The notes: generated from the sequence alone by a model not told the origin. A stretch of DNA of 50,842 nt from Acidobacteriaceae bacterium (GCA_025360645.1 JANYBT010000157.1:1-50842); one strand, 5' to 3'. Numbered from the stretch's first letter, positions 39,808 to 49,401 are shown. A program made the numbers and translations.

Positions 39808-40503
39808 ATGGCATTGCCTTCGAATTGCGTGCGTTCCTTCCCACGGATGATCATCCTGGCGGCTGTGGCGTGCGCCGCGGTTTCAGCGGCGGGCCAGATC
39901 AATGGCGTGCCCTCGTCGGTAACATCGTACGGATTTGGCGGTCACTTCAGCCAGACCCCGGGATTCGCATCCAGCGTGACCTCGCTGGGCCCCAACGGCT
40001 ACGGGAGATCCCCCTTTGTTTACGGACGCAATTTCGGCGCTTCCAACTGCTGCTTGAACTCATTTCCCCGGCGCCATCGCGAGGGCTTTCTGCCCTATGC
40101 GGTCCCGGTGTATGTGCCCTACACCCAGGTAGTTGAGATTGACGCGAATGACTCGCCGGACGACTATGTCGAGATCGCGCCACGACGCCGTCCCCGGCCT
40201 ACCCTGGATCCAGGCCCGGACGAACCGCCGGCCCCCAGGCCGCATCCCGCTGAGGTGAGCAAGCCAGCCGAGCCGACTCCGCCCGCCCCACCCGAGCCAG
40301 AGCAGCTCGCGACGATAGTGGTTTTCAAAGACGGTCACCAACTGGAACTGAAGAACTATGCCATTGTGGGCGATACGTTGTTCGATCTCTCGATCCCCCG
40401 CCGCAAGATCGCCTTGGAGGATCTCGATGTACCCGCCACGCAAAAACGGAACGACGAGCGCGGCTTGGACTTCCGGCTGCCCTTGGCCACCGCTGCGAAC
40501 TAG
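39808..40503 (+). CDS. Secreted Pro-rich protein with acidobacterial-type C-terminal domain
   Basis: From the ATG at 39808 (CAGAGG 8 bases upstream; a GTG at 39778 is a poorer choice) the protein has 231 residues. It starts with a signal peptide ending VSAAGQ. Residues 25-75 are Gly/Ser/Phe-rich, residues 120-165 are a Pro-rich linker (RRRPRPTLDPGPDEPPAP), and the C-terminal 60 residues form a compact domain. This domain (ATIVVFKDGHQLELKNYAIVG, FDLSIPRRKIALEDLDVPAT) is one I have seen as a recurrent C-terminal module in acidobacterial proteins, without known function. It lies upstream of gyrA on the same strand, separated by 255 bases. Confidence 0.72.
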   Translation: MALPSNCVRSFPRMIILAAVACAAVSAAGQINGVPSSVTSYGFGGHFSQTPGFASSVTSLGPNGYGRSPFVYGRNFGASNCCLNSFPRRHREGFLPYAVPVYVPYTQVVEIDANDSPDDYVEIAPRRRPRPTLDPGPDEPPAPRPHPAEVSKPAEPTPPAPPEPEQLATIVVFKDGHQLELKNYAIVGDTLFDLSIPRRKIALEDLDVPATQKRNDERGLDFRLPLATAAN

Positions 40504-40623
40504 GTCGAGGTGCCCGGCGAAGGCCGTTCTGCCGCGTTATCAGGACTCCAGAGGGGTCTCCCGAAATCCTGCACAGCCGCCCTCCAGTCGAGCCCAACCA
40601 CAGGCCACAATGTGTTCAAAAAC

Positions 40624-40632
40624 TGCTATAAT
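40624..40632 (+). promoter_or_regulatory. Extended -10 promoter of gyrA
   Basis: TGCTATAAT is a perfect extended -10, 126 bases before the gyrA ATG, in a locally AT-rich patch of the 255-base intergenic region. It implies a leader of about 120 bases. It differs by one base from the gyrB element at 33392-33400. Confidence 0.65.
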
Positions 40633-40758
40633 AAAGCTTCGGCTGGGTGGACATAACATCCTGTAAATGCAGTCATTTAGCGGCAATCGCGGCATATGCG
40701 CGAGGCCCTGCTAGAAGCTGCGGTCTGCCAGCCAACCGCGAGAGTTTAGAAGCCAACC

Positions 40759-43428
40759 ATGCCTGACGATCAGAACCCGCAACTGCCTTTGACGCCGCCG
40801 CCTCCCGATGGTGGCGATCGCGCCAATCCCCTTGGCGCTAACATTCAGCCGGTCAACATTGAAGAGGAGATGCGCCGGTCGTATCTTGACTATTCGATGT
40901 CGGTGATCATTGGCCGCGCGCTGCCTGACATTCGCGATGGGTTAAAGCCCGTCCACCGCCGCATTCTTTACACCATGCAGCAGATGGGCCTCGCCTACAA
41001 CAAGTCCACGCGCAAATGCGCCAGGATCGTCGGCGAAGTCATGGGCAAGTATCACCCGCACGGGAACCTCGCGGTTTACGATGCCTTGGTTCGGCTGGCG
41101 CAACCCTTCGCTATGCGCTACCCGTTGGTGGACGGACAAGGCAACTTCGGCTCCGTCGATGGAGATCCGCCGGCTGCTGATCGTTACACCGAAGCTCGCT
41201 TGACTCGCGTCGCGGGATCTTTGTTGGAGGACCTCGACAAGGAAACCGTTGACTTCCGTCCGAACTATGATGGCAACGAAATCGAGCCCGACGTCCTGCC
41301 CACGCGCATTCCGAACTTGCTGGTCAACGGCTCCAACGGAATCGCCGTCGGGATGGCGACCAACATTCCGCCGCACAATCTGACGGAAATCGTGGACGCC
41401 ACCATCCTGATGGTGAACAATCCCGGCACCTCGCTGCCGGAGATTCTGCGCATTGTAAAAGGGCCTGATTTTCCGACCGCCGGAATTATCCACGGCAAGA
41501 GCGGGATCCTCGCAGCTTACCTACATGGCCGTGGCCGCTTTATGATGCGCGCCAAGGCGGCGATTGAGACGTTCAACAAAGATCGCCAGGCTATCATCGT
41601 CACCGAAATTCCTTACCAGGTGAACAAGGCGCGGCTGATCGAGCGCATCGCGCAACTGGTGAACGACAAACAGATTGATGACATCTCCGACATTCGCGAC
41701 GAGAGCGACCGCGATGGGATGCGAATTGTAGTGGAATTGAAGCGTTCGGCCGAGCCCCAGATCGTGCTCAACCAACTGTTCAAGCACACCGCCATGCAGG
41801 AAAGTTTCAGCATGATCTTCCTCGCCGTGGTGAATGGCCAGCCGAAGGAAATGGGGCTGCTCGAGGCCATCCAACACTTCATCAATCATCGCGTGGATGT
41901 GGTACGGCGCCGCACCGCCTACCTGTTGCAGAGGGCGAAAGATCGCGAACACATTCTCGAAGGCTACCTGACCGCGTTAGATCATCTGGACAATGTGATC
42001 ACCATCATTCGCGCCAGCGCAAACCGCAGCGATGCCCGCGAAAACCTGATCGCCTACTTCGGCGGCAAGAAAATTGAAATCAACCTCACCGGCCGCATCG
42101 CAAAGCTCGATCCGGAAAAACCCTTCACCGGGATCCAGGCGGATGCAATTCTGGAGCTGCAACTCCATCGCCTCACCAAGCTTTCCATCGACGAGATCAC
42201 CAAAGAGTTGGGCCAGGCCCGCGAGAGCATCGCTGAATACGAATCCATTTTGGGTTCTGAAAAGAAGCTGCGCAGCGTCATCACCAAAGAGCTGGAAGAG
42301 GTGAAGAAGCAATTTGGGGACGCGCGCCGCACCGTCATTGAAGATGAAGCCGCGGAGATTACGCTGGAAGACCTGATCGCCGACGAACAAGTCGCGGTTA
42401 CGGTCAGCCATTCCGGCTACATGAAACGTACCCCCATTTCCACCTACCGCATGCAGCGTCGTGGTGGCGTGGGCCGGACCGGCATGAAGACGCGCGACGA
42501 AGATTTTGTCGAGCACTTGTTCGTCGCCTCGACCCACGCCTATATCCTGATCTTCACCAATATCGGGCGGGTTTATTGGCTCAAAGTTTACGAGATCCCC
42601 GACATCGCGGCCGCTGGCAAGGGCAAACACGTGGGAAATCTGGCCGGCCTGCAGCCAGGCGAGTCCGTCCGCACCATGTTGGCGATTCGCGACCTGGAAG
42701 AGGAAGGGAAGTACATCTTCTTCGCGACCCGCAACGGCACGGTCAAGAAGTGCGAGCTCAAGGATTTCTCACGTGTGCGCACGTCTGGGATCAACGGGAT
42801 TAACATCGCCGAGGGCAACGAACTCGTGGCGGTCAGCCTTACGGACGGACAGCAGGTCATCTTCATGGCGTCGCACGAGGGTCAGGCGATTCGGTTCGTG
42901 GAAGATGACGTGCGATCTATGGGCCGCGGTGCGGTGGGTGTGCGCGGCATGAGACTTAAAGCCGGTGATTACATAGTGGGCATGGCGACCACTCCGAAAC
43001 CTGGCGAAGGCAACGAGCCCAAAAAGAAAATTGCAGGGGCCCCCGAGGCGGGCCAAGACGTGCTGCCGGAGAAGGGGTCGCTGATTCTCTCGGTTACCGA
43101 AGGCGGTTACGGCAAGCGCACTCCTGCCGACAGCTATCGCCTCACCGGGCGCGGAATGCAGGGAGTCAAGAACCTGAAGACCACCGAGCGCAACGGCAAA
43201 GTCGTGGGGATCGCGCAAGTGTCAGAGAAGAGCGAGGTGATGCTAATCAGCCACTACGGCAAGATCATCCGCATGGACTCCAAGACCATCCGCGAGTGTG
43301 CGCGTTCCTCGCAGGGTGTTCGCCTGCTGAACCTCGAGCCGGGCGACCGGGTGGCCGCAGCAGTAGTCATTCCACTGGAAGAAGAAAACGGCAACGGCAA
43401 CGGAGGGAACGGCAGCTTGTTACAGTAG
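40759..43428 (+). CDS. gyrA: DNA gyrase subunit A
   Basis: GyrA is the DNA breakage-reunion subunit of gyrase. The 889 residues begin with a 30-residue Pro-rich extension. The winged-helix catalytic Tyr is Tyr143 in DRYTEARL. The quinolone-determining region reads [10 protein letters not shown] (residues 99-108), so E. coli Ser83 corresponds to Leu104 and Asp82 to Asn103, while Asp87 is kept as Asp108. A coiled-coil arm follows. The C-terminal propeller contains a GyrA box, QRRGGVG, needed for DNA wrapping and supercoiling, which marks it as gyrase rather than topoisomerase IV. The C-terminus is a short Asn/Gly tail. A strong terminator lies downstream. Confidence 0.97.
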   Translation: MPDDQNPQLPLTPPPPDGGDRANPLGANIQPVNIEEEMRRSYLDYSMSVIIGRALPDIRDGLKPVHRRILYTMQQMGLAYNKSTRKCARIVGEVMGKYHPHGNLAVYDALVRLAQPFAMRYPLVDGQGNFGSVDGDPPAADRYTEARLTRVAGSLLEDLDKETVDFRPNYDGNEIEPDVLPTRIPNLLVNGSNGIAVGMATNIPPHNLTEIVDATILMVNNPGTSLPEILRIVKGPDFPTAGIIHGKSGILAAYLHGRGRFMMRAKAAIETFNKDRQAIIVTEIPYQVNKARLIERIAQLVNDKQIDDISDIRDESDRDGMRIVVELKRSAEPQIVLNQLFKHTAMQESFSMIFLAVVNGQPKEMGLLEAIQHFINHRVDVVRRRTAYLLQRAKDREHILEGYLTALDHLDNVITIIRASANRSDARENLIAYFGGKKIEINLTGRIAKLDPEKPFTGIQADAILELQLHRLTKLSIDEITKELGQARESIAEYESILGSEKKLRSVITKELEEVKKQFGDARRTVIEDEAAEITLEDLIADEQVAVTVSHSGYMKRTPISTYRMQRRGGVGRTGMKTRDEDFVEHLFVASTHAYILIFTNIGRVYWLKVYEIPDIAAAGKGKHVGNLAGLQPGESVRTMLAIRDLEEEGKYIFFATRNGTVKKCELKDFSRVRTSGINGINIAEGNELVAVSLTDGQQVIFMASHEGQAIRFVEDDVRSMGRGAVGVRGMRLKAGDYIVGMATTPKPGEGNEPKKKIAGAPEAGQDVLPEKGSLILSVTEGGYGKRTPADSYRLTGRGMQGVKNLKTTERNGKVVGIAQVSEKSEVMLISHYGKIIRMDSKTIRECARSSQGVRLLNLEPGDRVAAAVVIPLEEENGNGNGGNGSLLQ

Positions 43429-43461
43429 GCGCCAGACCGGCGTCTCCAATCGCAAAGCCCT

Positions 43462-43490
43462 GGGCGCAAATCATCGCGCCCTTTGTTTTT
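43462..43490 (+). terminator. Rho-independent terminator of gyrA
   Basis: GGGCGC (43462-43467) and GCGCCC (43476-43481) form a perfect stem around an 8-base loop, followed by TTTGTTTTT (43482-43490). It lies 33 bases past the gyrA stop. Confidence 0.88.
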
Positions 43491-43535
43491 GGGGACGAAC
43501 CCGTTTCCAGTTACCCTCTTTGCTCGCTCCGCCTT

Positions 43536-43565
43536 TTGCCGCCCCTCTTCTCAAGAGCCTATAAT
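43536..43565 (+). promoter_or_regulatory. Promoter of the kinase-propeller gene (possibly leaderless)
   Basis: TTGCCG (43536-43541), an 18-base spacer, and a perfect TATAAT (43560-43565) are present. The -10 ends only 11 bases before the ATG, and no Shine-Dalgarno is visible, so transcription would start about 5 bases before the start codon. That arrangement suggests a leaderless mRNA. Confidence 0.6.
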
Positions 43566-43576
43566 CAACCCTATCC

Positions 43577-45640
43577 ATGGCCCTGGCGAATGGCACCAAA
43601 CTTGGTCCCTACGAGATCATGGCGGCTATTGGCGCGGGCGGCATGGGTGAAGTGTATCGTGCTCGGGACAGCCGCCTGGACCGCACCGTGGCCATCAAGA
43701 TCCTTCCTTCTCACCTCTCCGGCGACGCGCTTCGCCGCCAGCGCTTCGAACGCGAAGCCAAAGCCATCTCCAGCCTGAACTATCCCCACATCTGCACCCT
43801 GCACGACATCGGCCGGCAAGATGGCATTGATTTCATCGTCATGGAGCACTTGGAAGGCGAGACCCTGGCCGCACGCTTGCTTCGGGGTGCGCTGCCCGTG
43901 CCCGAAGTGCTGCAAGTTGGCTCTCAGATCGCCAGCGCCCTCGACCGTGCCCACCGCAGCGGTGTGACCCACCGGGACCTCACGCCCGGCAACATCATGC
44001 TGACCAAATCTGGAGCCAAGCTGCTGGACTTCGGGCTGGCCAAGGCGGTACCAGCTCTCGCTATCGACGCTACCCGCACCGAGGCGTCGCCGCTCGCCAC
44101 CCCAATCACGCGCAACAGTGGAGTGGTGGGTACAATTCCCTACATGTCGCCCGAGCAAGTGGACGGCAAAGAAGCCGATGCTCGCGGTGACATCTTCTCC
44201 CTGGGCTCCGTGCTCTATGAAATGGTCACCGGGAGCCGTGCCTTTCAGGGAGAAAGCCCGTTCAGCGTGGCCTCCGCCATCCTGGTGAAGGACCCGAAGC
44301 CAATCAGCACTCTGCAGCCCCTCACCCCTCCGGCGCTGGAACGCACGATCCAGCTTTGTCTGGCCAAGGATCCGGACGAACGCTGGCAATCGGCCGGTGA
44401 CCTTTGGAAGGAGCTGCGCTGGATCGCGGAAGGTGGTACGCAAACTGGTGTGCCCATCGCATCTGCCCTGCGGAGGGCGCTCCGTCTTCGCGCCGGCTGG
44501 ATCGTGGCGGCCGTGCTTGCCGCCGTTGCCATCGCCGCGCTCGTGCATGCAGGCCTCTCCCGGCCCGCTTCCGAGTCCCTTGTCTTCCATCAGGTAAACT
44601 TCCGGCGCGAGGCCGTCTTCCAGGCGGCGTTCGCCGAAAAGGACACCGTCGTTTCCAGCGCCGCCACCTCGGGCAACACGCCACAGATTTTCACGGTCCG
44701 CCCCGATTATCCCGAGCCCCAACCGCTTGGCCCGCCGGGCATGGAGTTGCTCGCCGTATCGTCCAAGGGGGAACTGGCCGTCCTTAAGGGCGCGCAATAC
44801 CTTTGGTACCGGATCTTCACCGGCACCCTGGCGCGCATGCCCCTCGACGGTGGCGCTCCGCGTGAGATCCAGGAGGGAGTTCGCCAAGCCGACTGGTCTC
44901 CCGACGGCTCGCAGCTTGCCATCATTCGCGAGGTCGCCGGCAAGGACCGCCTGGAATACCCCATCGGAAAAGTTCTCCGCGAGGTGAGTGGCTACATGAG
45001 CGATGTGCGCATCTCTCCCGGCGGAGATCGCATCGCCTTCTTCGAGCATCCTCGCAAGTGGGATGATCGGGGCTCGGTCAACCTCATGGATCTCGCCGGC
45101 AGCAACACCGTGCTCTCCGACGGCTATTGGAGCGAACGTGGCCTCGCCTGGTCGCCCAACGGTGGCGAGATCCTATTTTCCGCCAGCCCAGCCGGAGGGA
45201 GTTACACCGTCTACGCCATCACTCCGACCGGCCAGCGCCGTATCGCCTATCAAGCCCCCGGAGGGCTCTCCATCCAAGCGGTCGCGCGCGATGGACGATG
45301 GCTTACGAATCGTGTGGACTTTCGCTACGTCGCGATGGTTCATACCCCTGGCGCCGCCGCAGATCGCTATCTTTCCTGGCTGAATACTTCGCATGTGCGG
45401 GCGCTCTCCCAAGACGGCCAGACCCTGCTCTTTGCCGAGACCACCGTGGGCTCAAATTATGCAGTGTGCTTGCGCAATACCCGCGGCTCACCCGTCTTGC
45501 GGCTCGGCGACGGATGGCCTGCCGACCTCTCCGCCGACGGCAAGTGGGTGCTCGCGGTGGTTCAATCCCATCCCCCCCCAGTTGGTCGTTTATCCCGCGG
45601 GGGCGGGCGAAACTCGCCAGCTCCAACGCGGCGGCATTGA
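43577..45640 (+). CDS. Serine/threonine protein kinase with TolB/WD40-like propeller (5' part, frameshifted)
   Basis: The frame encodes 687 residues. First is a PknB-type kinase domain (about 11-280): glycine loop GAGGMGEVY, Lys41 in TVAIK, HRDLTPGN (132-139), DFG (151-153), and GTIPYMSPEQ. The Lys that normally follows HRD-L is Thr136. A membrane helix at about 296-318 follows (AGWIVAAVLAAVAIAALVHAG). Then comes an extracytoplasmic propeller with repeats such as ADWSPDGSQLAI, RISPGGDRIAFF and LAWSPNGGEILF. At the C8 run 45572-45579 the frame shifts and ends in nonsense; seven C residues would restore an 855-residue protein ending at 46145. Such membrane-spanning sensor kinases are common in acidobacteria. 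Confidence 0.85.
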   Translation: MALANGTKLGPYEIMAAIGAGGMGEVYRARDSRLDRTVAIKILPSHLSGDALRRQRFEREAKAISSLNYPHICTLHDIGRQDGIDFIVMEHLEGETLAARLLRGALPVPEVLQVGSQIASALDRAHRSGVTHRDLTPGNIMLTKSGAKLLDFGLAKAVPALAIDATRTEASPLATPITRNSGVVGTIPYMSPEQVDGKEADARGDIFSLGSVLYEMVTGSRAFQGESPFSVASAILVKDPKPISTLQPLTPPALERTIQLCLAKDPDERWQSAGDLWKELRWIAEGGTQTGVPIASALRRALRLRAGWIVAAVLAAVAIAALVHAGLSRPASESLVFHQVNFRREAVFQAAFAEKDTVVSSAATSGNTPQIFTVRPDYPEPQPLGPPGMELLAVSSKGELAVLKGAQYLWYRIFTGTLARMPLDGGAPREIQEGVRQADWSPDGSQLAIIREVAGKDRLEYPIGKVLREVSGYMSDVRISPGGDRIAFFEHPRKWDDRGSVNLMDLAGSNTVLSDGYWSERGLAWSPNGGEILFSASPAGGSYTVYAITPTGQRRIAYQAPGGLSIQAVARDGRWLTNRVDFRYVAMVHTPGAAADRYLSWLNTSHVRALSQDGQTLLFAETTVGSNYAVCLRNTRGSPVLRLGDGWPADLSADGKWVLAVVQSHPPPVGRLSRGGGRNSPAPTRRH

Positions 45641-46145
45641 AAACTACGTCACCGCACAGTGGTTCCGCGATGGCACCCGCGTGCTCATCGGCGGCAACCA
45701 GCCCGGCAAGAGCACCCGCTTCTACGTGCAGCCCATCGCCGGAGGGGATCCCCGGCCGGTGACTCCCGAAGGCACCAGCGCGGGTTGGATTTCCCCTGAT
45801 GGAAGCCTCGTGCTTGCGCTGGGGCCGGATGCCGGTTATTCCCTCTACCCGGTTGCGGAGGGAGAGCCGCAAGCAGTGAATGGGCTTACTCAGTCGGACG
45901 CAATTGCCCAGTGGAGCCCCGACGGCAAGTCTGTGCTGGTGTACCGTCGCGCCCAGATTCCCTGCCGCATCGAGCGCGTCGACCTGGCCACCGGACGCCG
46001 TACACTTTTCCAGGAGATTGCTCCCGCCGACCGCACCGGCCTCTTGTCAATCCGCGAGGTGTTCGTCAGCGATGATCTGCGGTCGTGGGCGTACACCGCG
46101 TATTACCAGGTATCCAGCCTGTTTGCGTCCGAGAGCAAGCCGTGA
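45572..46145 (+). pseudogene. 3' part of the kinase-propeller gene, in the shifted frame
   Basis: After the C8 tract the propeller continues in the +1-shifted frame: PQLVVYPAGAGETRQL, AQWFRDGTRVLIGG, AGWISPDGSLVLAL, AQWSPDGKSVLVYRR, then a stop. These are the same WSPDG-type blades as the upstream part, so this is the missing end of the kinase protein and not a separate gene. No ribosome-binding site or signal peptide suggests independent translation. Whether the break exists in the cell or only in the assembly cannot be decided from the sequence. Confidence 0.8.
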
Positions 46146-46230
46146 AGTGCGCCCCCGCTTACTCCGCACCCCTGTTCCGGTGTAGACTCTAGGTTTTGAT
46201 AACTGCCCACTCTCGTTCTGGAGAAATTGC

Positions 46231-48528
46231 GTGAAACGTTTTGTCGCTGTCATTTTTCTGCTCTTTGCGTTGGGCCAGATGCAAGCCCAGCGCGAACCCT
46301 CCCTCGACCCCAAAACGCCCCCGAAAAAGCCTCTCACGGTTGAGGAGATTTATGCCCCTGGGGGGGTGACCGGACGTGAGCCAGAAACCACCAAGTGGAG
46401 TCCCGATAGTTCCCAGGCCACTTTCGTGCTGCGCGACGTCACCGGTGACCATGCCGACCTCTGGTCGCTGGATCCTGGCACCGGCGAAAAGAAGATCTTG
46501 GTCAGCGACGCCAAGCTCACCGCGCTGGCTCCGTCTTCTGACAAGATCAAGGACGAGCGCGAAAAGGAGCGCGTCAATCGGTACCACGTCGCGGCTTACG
46601 ACTGGGCCCCCGACTCTAAGCACATCCTGTTTAACTCGGGCGGCCAGCTCTGGTTCTACGATCTGGCGAGTGCCACAGCTCTGCAAATGACCTTCACGGA
46701 GAAGCCGGCACAAGACCCGAAGTTTTCTCCCGACGGAAGCAAGCTCGCTTACCTCCAATTGCACGACCTCCACGTGCGCAATGTCTCCGGAAAAGATGAC
46801 GACAAATCGCTCACCAAAGACGGCGGCGACAATCTGTTGAATGGCGAAGTCGATTGGCTCTACGCGGAAGAACTGAGTGTGCGGAGCAACTATTTCTGGT
46901 CACCCGACAGCCGCGAGATCGCATTCCTTCAGTCCAACGAGTCCCGCGTGCCCACCTACCCGATTGTCAATTGGCTCCCCACTCATCCCACCGTCGATCC
47001 AGAGAAATATCCCAAGGCCGGCGATCAGAATCCCGAGGTACGCCTCGGCGTGCTAAATGCTGAGAACGGCAAGCTGAAGTGGATCTCGCTCCTCATTGAT
47101 GCTGACACCTACATCCCGCGTTTTGGTTGGGTGCGCCCGGGCATTCTGTGGGCGCAGGTCCTGAACCGTAAGCAAGACCAGATGGACCTGTACTTCGTGG
47201 ATGCGCACTCCGGCAAGTCGCGGAAAGTTCTCACTGAATCCAGTCCGGATGCGTGGGTCAATGTCAATGACGACTTCCGCATTCTCAAGTCCGGGGATCG
47301 TTTCTTGTGGTCGAGTTGGCGCGACGGCAATACCCACCTCTACCTTTACAGCTTCGACAAGGTCAATCCCCTTAAGGGCGAAGCCAAACTGGAACGCCAG
47401 ATCACTCATGGCGATTTCGAAGTCCTCGGCGTGGAGGTCGTGGATGAGGAGATGGGCGTCGTTTACTTCGCGTCCAACCTCAGTGACTATCGCCAGGAAC
47501 AGATCGGCGCTGCCAAGCTGGATGGCTCCAAGCTCCAGGATTGGGAGGTCAATCGCCTCACGCTCGACATCGGCTCGCACCACGGGATTTTCAGCCCCAA
47601 CGCCAAATACTACATAGACAGTTTCTCGTCGGTGAAGGCGCCGTCACGCATGTCCGTTTGCGGCATCAAGTTCCTGCTGGGTGCGCCTGCCTCCGACAGT
47701 ATCGACCTTCCCTGCCATGTGTTTCATCGTCCCAAAGATCTTACCGACTATAACCCCAATCAGCCGCTCTTTCTTACCTTTCGGGCTGACGATGATACTA
47801 TTCTGTTCGGCCAGTTGCTAATGCCTCCCGATATGGCCAAGGACGCCACGGCCAAGATCCCGCTTATCGTCAATGTCTATGGTGGCCCTGCCGCGCAGTT
47901 AGTGCAAAATACTTGGGGCGGGTCCGGCCAGTTGTTTAATCAGATCCTGATGCGGCGAGGCTTCGCCGTCTTCTCGGTCGACAATCGAGGTACCCCTAAC
48001 CGTGGGCGCAAATTCTCGGCTGCCATCCGCGGTCAGTTTGGCGGCATCGAACTGAAAGACCAATTGCGCGCCCTTGATACCTTACTCAAGAGCTATCCGC
48101 AGCTCGATCCGAAACGGATTGGCATCTGGGGATGGTCCAACGGCGCTTCCATGACCCTTTATGCCATGACCCACTCGGACCGGTTCAAGGCCGGGATCGC
48201 CGTCGCCCCCGTCACGGACTGGCACGACTACGATTCGGCCTACACCGAGCGCTATATGGGTCTCCCTAAAGACAACGCCAAGGGCTACGACCTCTCTATG
48301 CCTCACGCCGCCGCTGACCTGCGCGGTTCGCTGTTTCTGGTGCACGGTACCAGCGACGATAACGTTCACATGCAGAACAGCATTCAGATGATCGACGCTC
48401 TGGTGAAAGCCGGCAAGCCGTTTCGCCTCATGATCTATCCCAACAAGACGCATGGCATTTCCGGGCAGGAGGCGCGCACCCACTTGTTTAACATGATGCT
48501 GGACCACTGGGAGAAAGAGCTGAAGTAA
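46231..48528 (+). CDS. Dipeptidyl-peptidase IV-like S9 family serine peptidase
   Basis: This 765-residue exported peptidase starts at a GTG with GGAG 8 bases upstream, followed by the signal peptide MKRFVAVIFLLFALGQMQAQ. The N-terminal two thirds form a beta-propeller; within it DWLYAEELSVRSNYFWSPD carries the double Glu that binds the substrate amino terminus in DPP IV. The C-terminal alpha/beta-hydrolase domain has the catalytic triad Ser636 (GWSNGAS), Asp709 (HGTSDDNVH) and His741 (KTHGISG), with spacing close to human DPP IV (630/708/740). It probably removes X-Pro or X-Ala dipeptides in the periplasm. It follows the kinase gene by 85 bases. Confidence 0.93.
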   Translation: MKRFVAVIFLLFALGQMQAQREPSLDPKTPPKKPLTVEEIYAPGGVTGREPETTKWSPDSSQATFVLRDVTGDHADLWSLDPGTGEKKILVSDAKLTALAPSSDKIKDEREKERVNRYHVAAYDWAPDSKHILFNSGGQLWFYDLASATALQMTFTEKPAQDPKFSPDGSKLAYLQLHDLHVRNVSGKDDDKSLTKDGGDNLLNGEVDWLYAEELSVRSNYFWSPDSREIAFLQSNESRVPTYPIVNWLPTHPTVDPEKYPKAGDQNPEVRLGVLNAENGKLKWISLLIDADTYIPRFGWVRPGILWAQVLNRKQDQMDLYFVDAHSGKSRKVLTESSPDAWVNVNDDFRILKSGDRFLWSSWRDGNTHLYLYSFDKVNPLKGEAKLERQITHGDFEVLGVEVVDEEMGVVYFASNLSDYRQEQIGAAKLDGSKLQDWEVNRLTLDIGSHHGIFSPNAKYYIDSFSSVKAPSRMSVCGIKFLLGAPASDSIDLPCHVFHRPKDLTDYNPNQPLFLTFRADDDTILFGQLLMPPDMAKDATAKIPLIVNVYGGPAAQLVQNTWGGSGQLFNQILMRRGFAVFSVDNRGTPNRGRKFSAAIRGQFGGIELKDQLRALDTLLKSYPQLDPKRIGIWGWSNGASMTLYAMTHSDRFKAGIAVAPVTDWHDYDSAYTERYMGLPKDNAKGYDLSMPHAAADLRGSLFLVHGTSDDNVHMQNSIQMIDALVKAGKPFRLMIYPNKTHGISGQEARTHLFNMMLDHWEKELK

Positions 48529-48555
48529 GCTCAACCGCAGGCCACGGAGTCTCTC

Positions 48556-49401
48556 ATGCACCGCACAACTTTAGGCGATTTCGAATTGACCATCGTCTCG
48601 GACGGCACTTACTTCCTGGACGGCGGAGCTTTCTTCGGGGTCGTGCCTAAACCGATGTGGTCGAGGAAAGTGCAAGCTGATGAGCAGAACCGCGTAGTCG
48701 TTGGACTTAACTCACTGCTGGTTCGTACGGGCAGACAGAACGTGCTGATCGAGACCGGCATCGGGAATAAGATGCCTGAGCGCCTCATCAAAGTCTTTGG
48801 TCAGCCAGCCAAGCTACTGGACAACCTGAGTGCCGCCGGCGTCGCTCCCGAAGACATCGACGTCGTCATCAACACCCACTTGCATTTCGACCACTGTGGC
48901 TGGAACACCGTCCGTAAGGGCGATCAGATGGTTGCGACCTTTCCCAAGGCGAAATACTACGTGCAGGAGGCCGAGTGGCAGCATGGACGCCGCCAGCACG
49001 AGCGCGACGCCATCAGTTACATGAGCGACAACTACGATCCGCTGATTCGCAACGGGCAGATGCAATTGATTTATGGCGAGCAGGAGGTTGTACCGGGAGT
49101 GTCGGTCAAAATCTTTCCCGGCCACACCGCCAACATGCAGGCGGTCATGGTGCGCAGCGGCGAAAAAACCGCCTGTTATATCTCCGACCTCATCCCCACC
49201 AGCGCGCATGTGGACCTCACCTGGGTGATGGCCTTCGACCTGTTTCCCTTGCAGACGATTGAGAGCCGCAAGAGCTACTACGCTCAAGCGGTGCCGGAAA
49301 AATGGCTGACCATATTCACTCACGATCCCACCATCCCCTGGGCATATGTGGAGAAGGACCCGTTGGGGAAGATGCTGGTGAAGACGCCCGAGGGGCAGTG
49401 A
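48556..49401 (+). CDS. MBL-fold metallo-hydrolase
   Basis: This 281-residue protein of the metallo-beta-lactamase fold superfamily starts at an ATG with GGAG upstream. The zinc-binding motif HxHxDH is present as THLHFDHCG near residues 109-117, followed by the later ligands GHTANMQ (His) and ISDLIP (Asp). There is no signal peptide, so it is cytoplasmic. The N-terminal VSDGTYFLDGGAFFGVVPKPMW is typical of a lactonase-like subgroup that includes quorum-quenching enzymes, but the substrate cannot be told from sequence. It is 27 bases after the S9 peptidase and likely cotranscribed. Confidence 0.9.
   Translation: MHRTTLGDFELTIVSDGTYFLDGGAFFGVVPKPMWSRKVQADEQNRVVVGLNSLLVRTGRQNVLIETGIGNKMPERLIKVFGQPAKLLDNLSAAGVAPEDIDVVINTHLHFDHCGWNTVRKGDQMVATFPKAKYYVQEAEWQHGRRQHERDAISYMSDNYDPLIRNGQMQLIYGEQEVVPGVSVKIFPGHTANMQAVMVRSGEKTACYISDLIPTSAHVDLTWVMAFDLFPLQTIESRKSYYAQAVPEKWLTIFTHDPTIPWAYVEKDPLGKMLVKTPEGQ

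Noticed and set aside
43571-45049. 492-codon minus-strand frame opposite the kinase gene
   Set aside because: Composition is that of an antisense frame, while the plus strand has an unmistakable kinase domain.
48556-49401. Calling the MBL protein a quorum-quenching lactonase or a beta-lactamase
   Set aside because: The HxHxDH motif is shared by many hydrolases and nothing in the context indicates the substrate.
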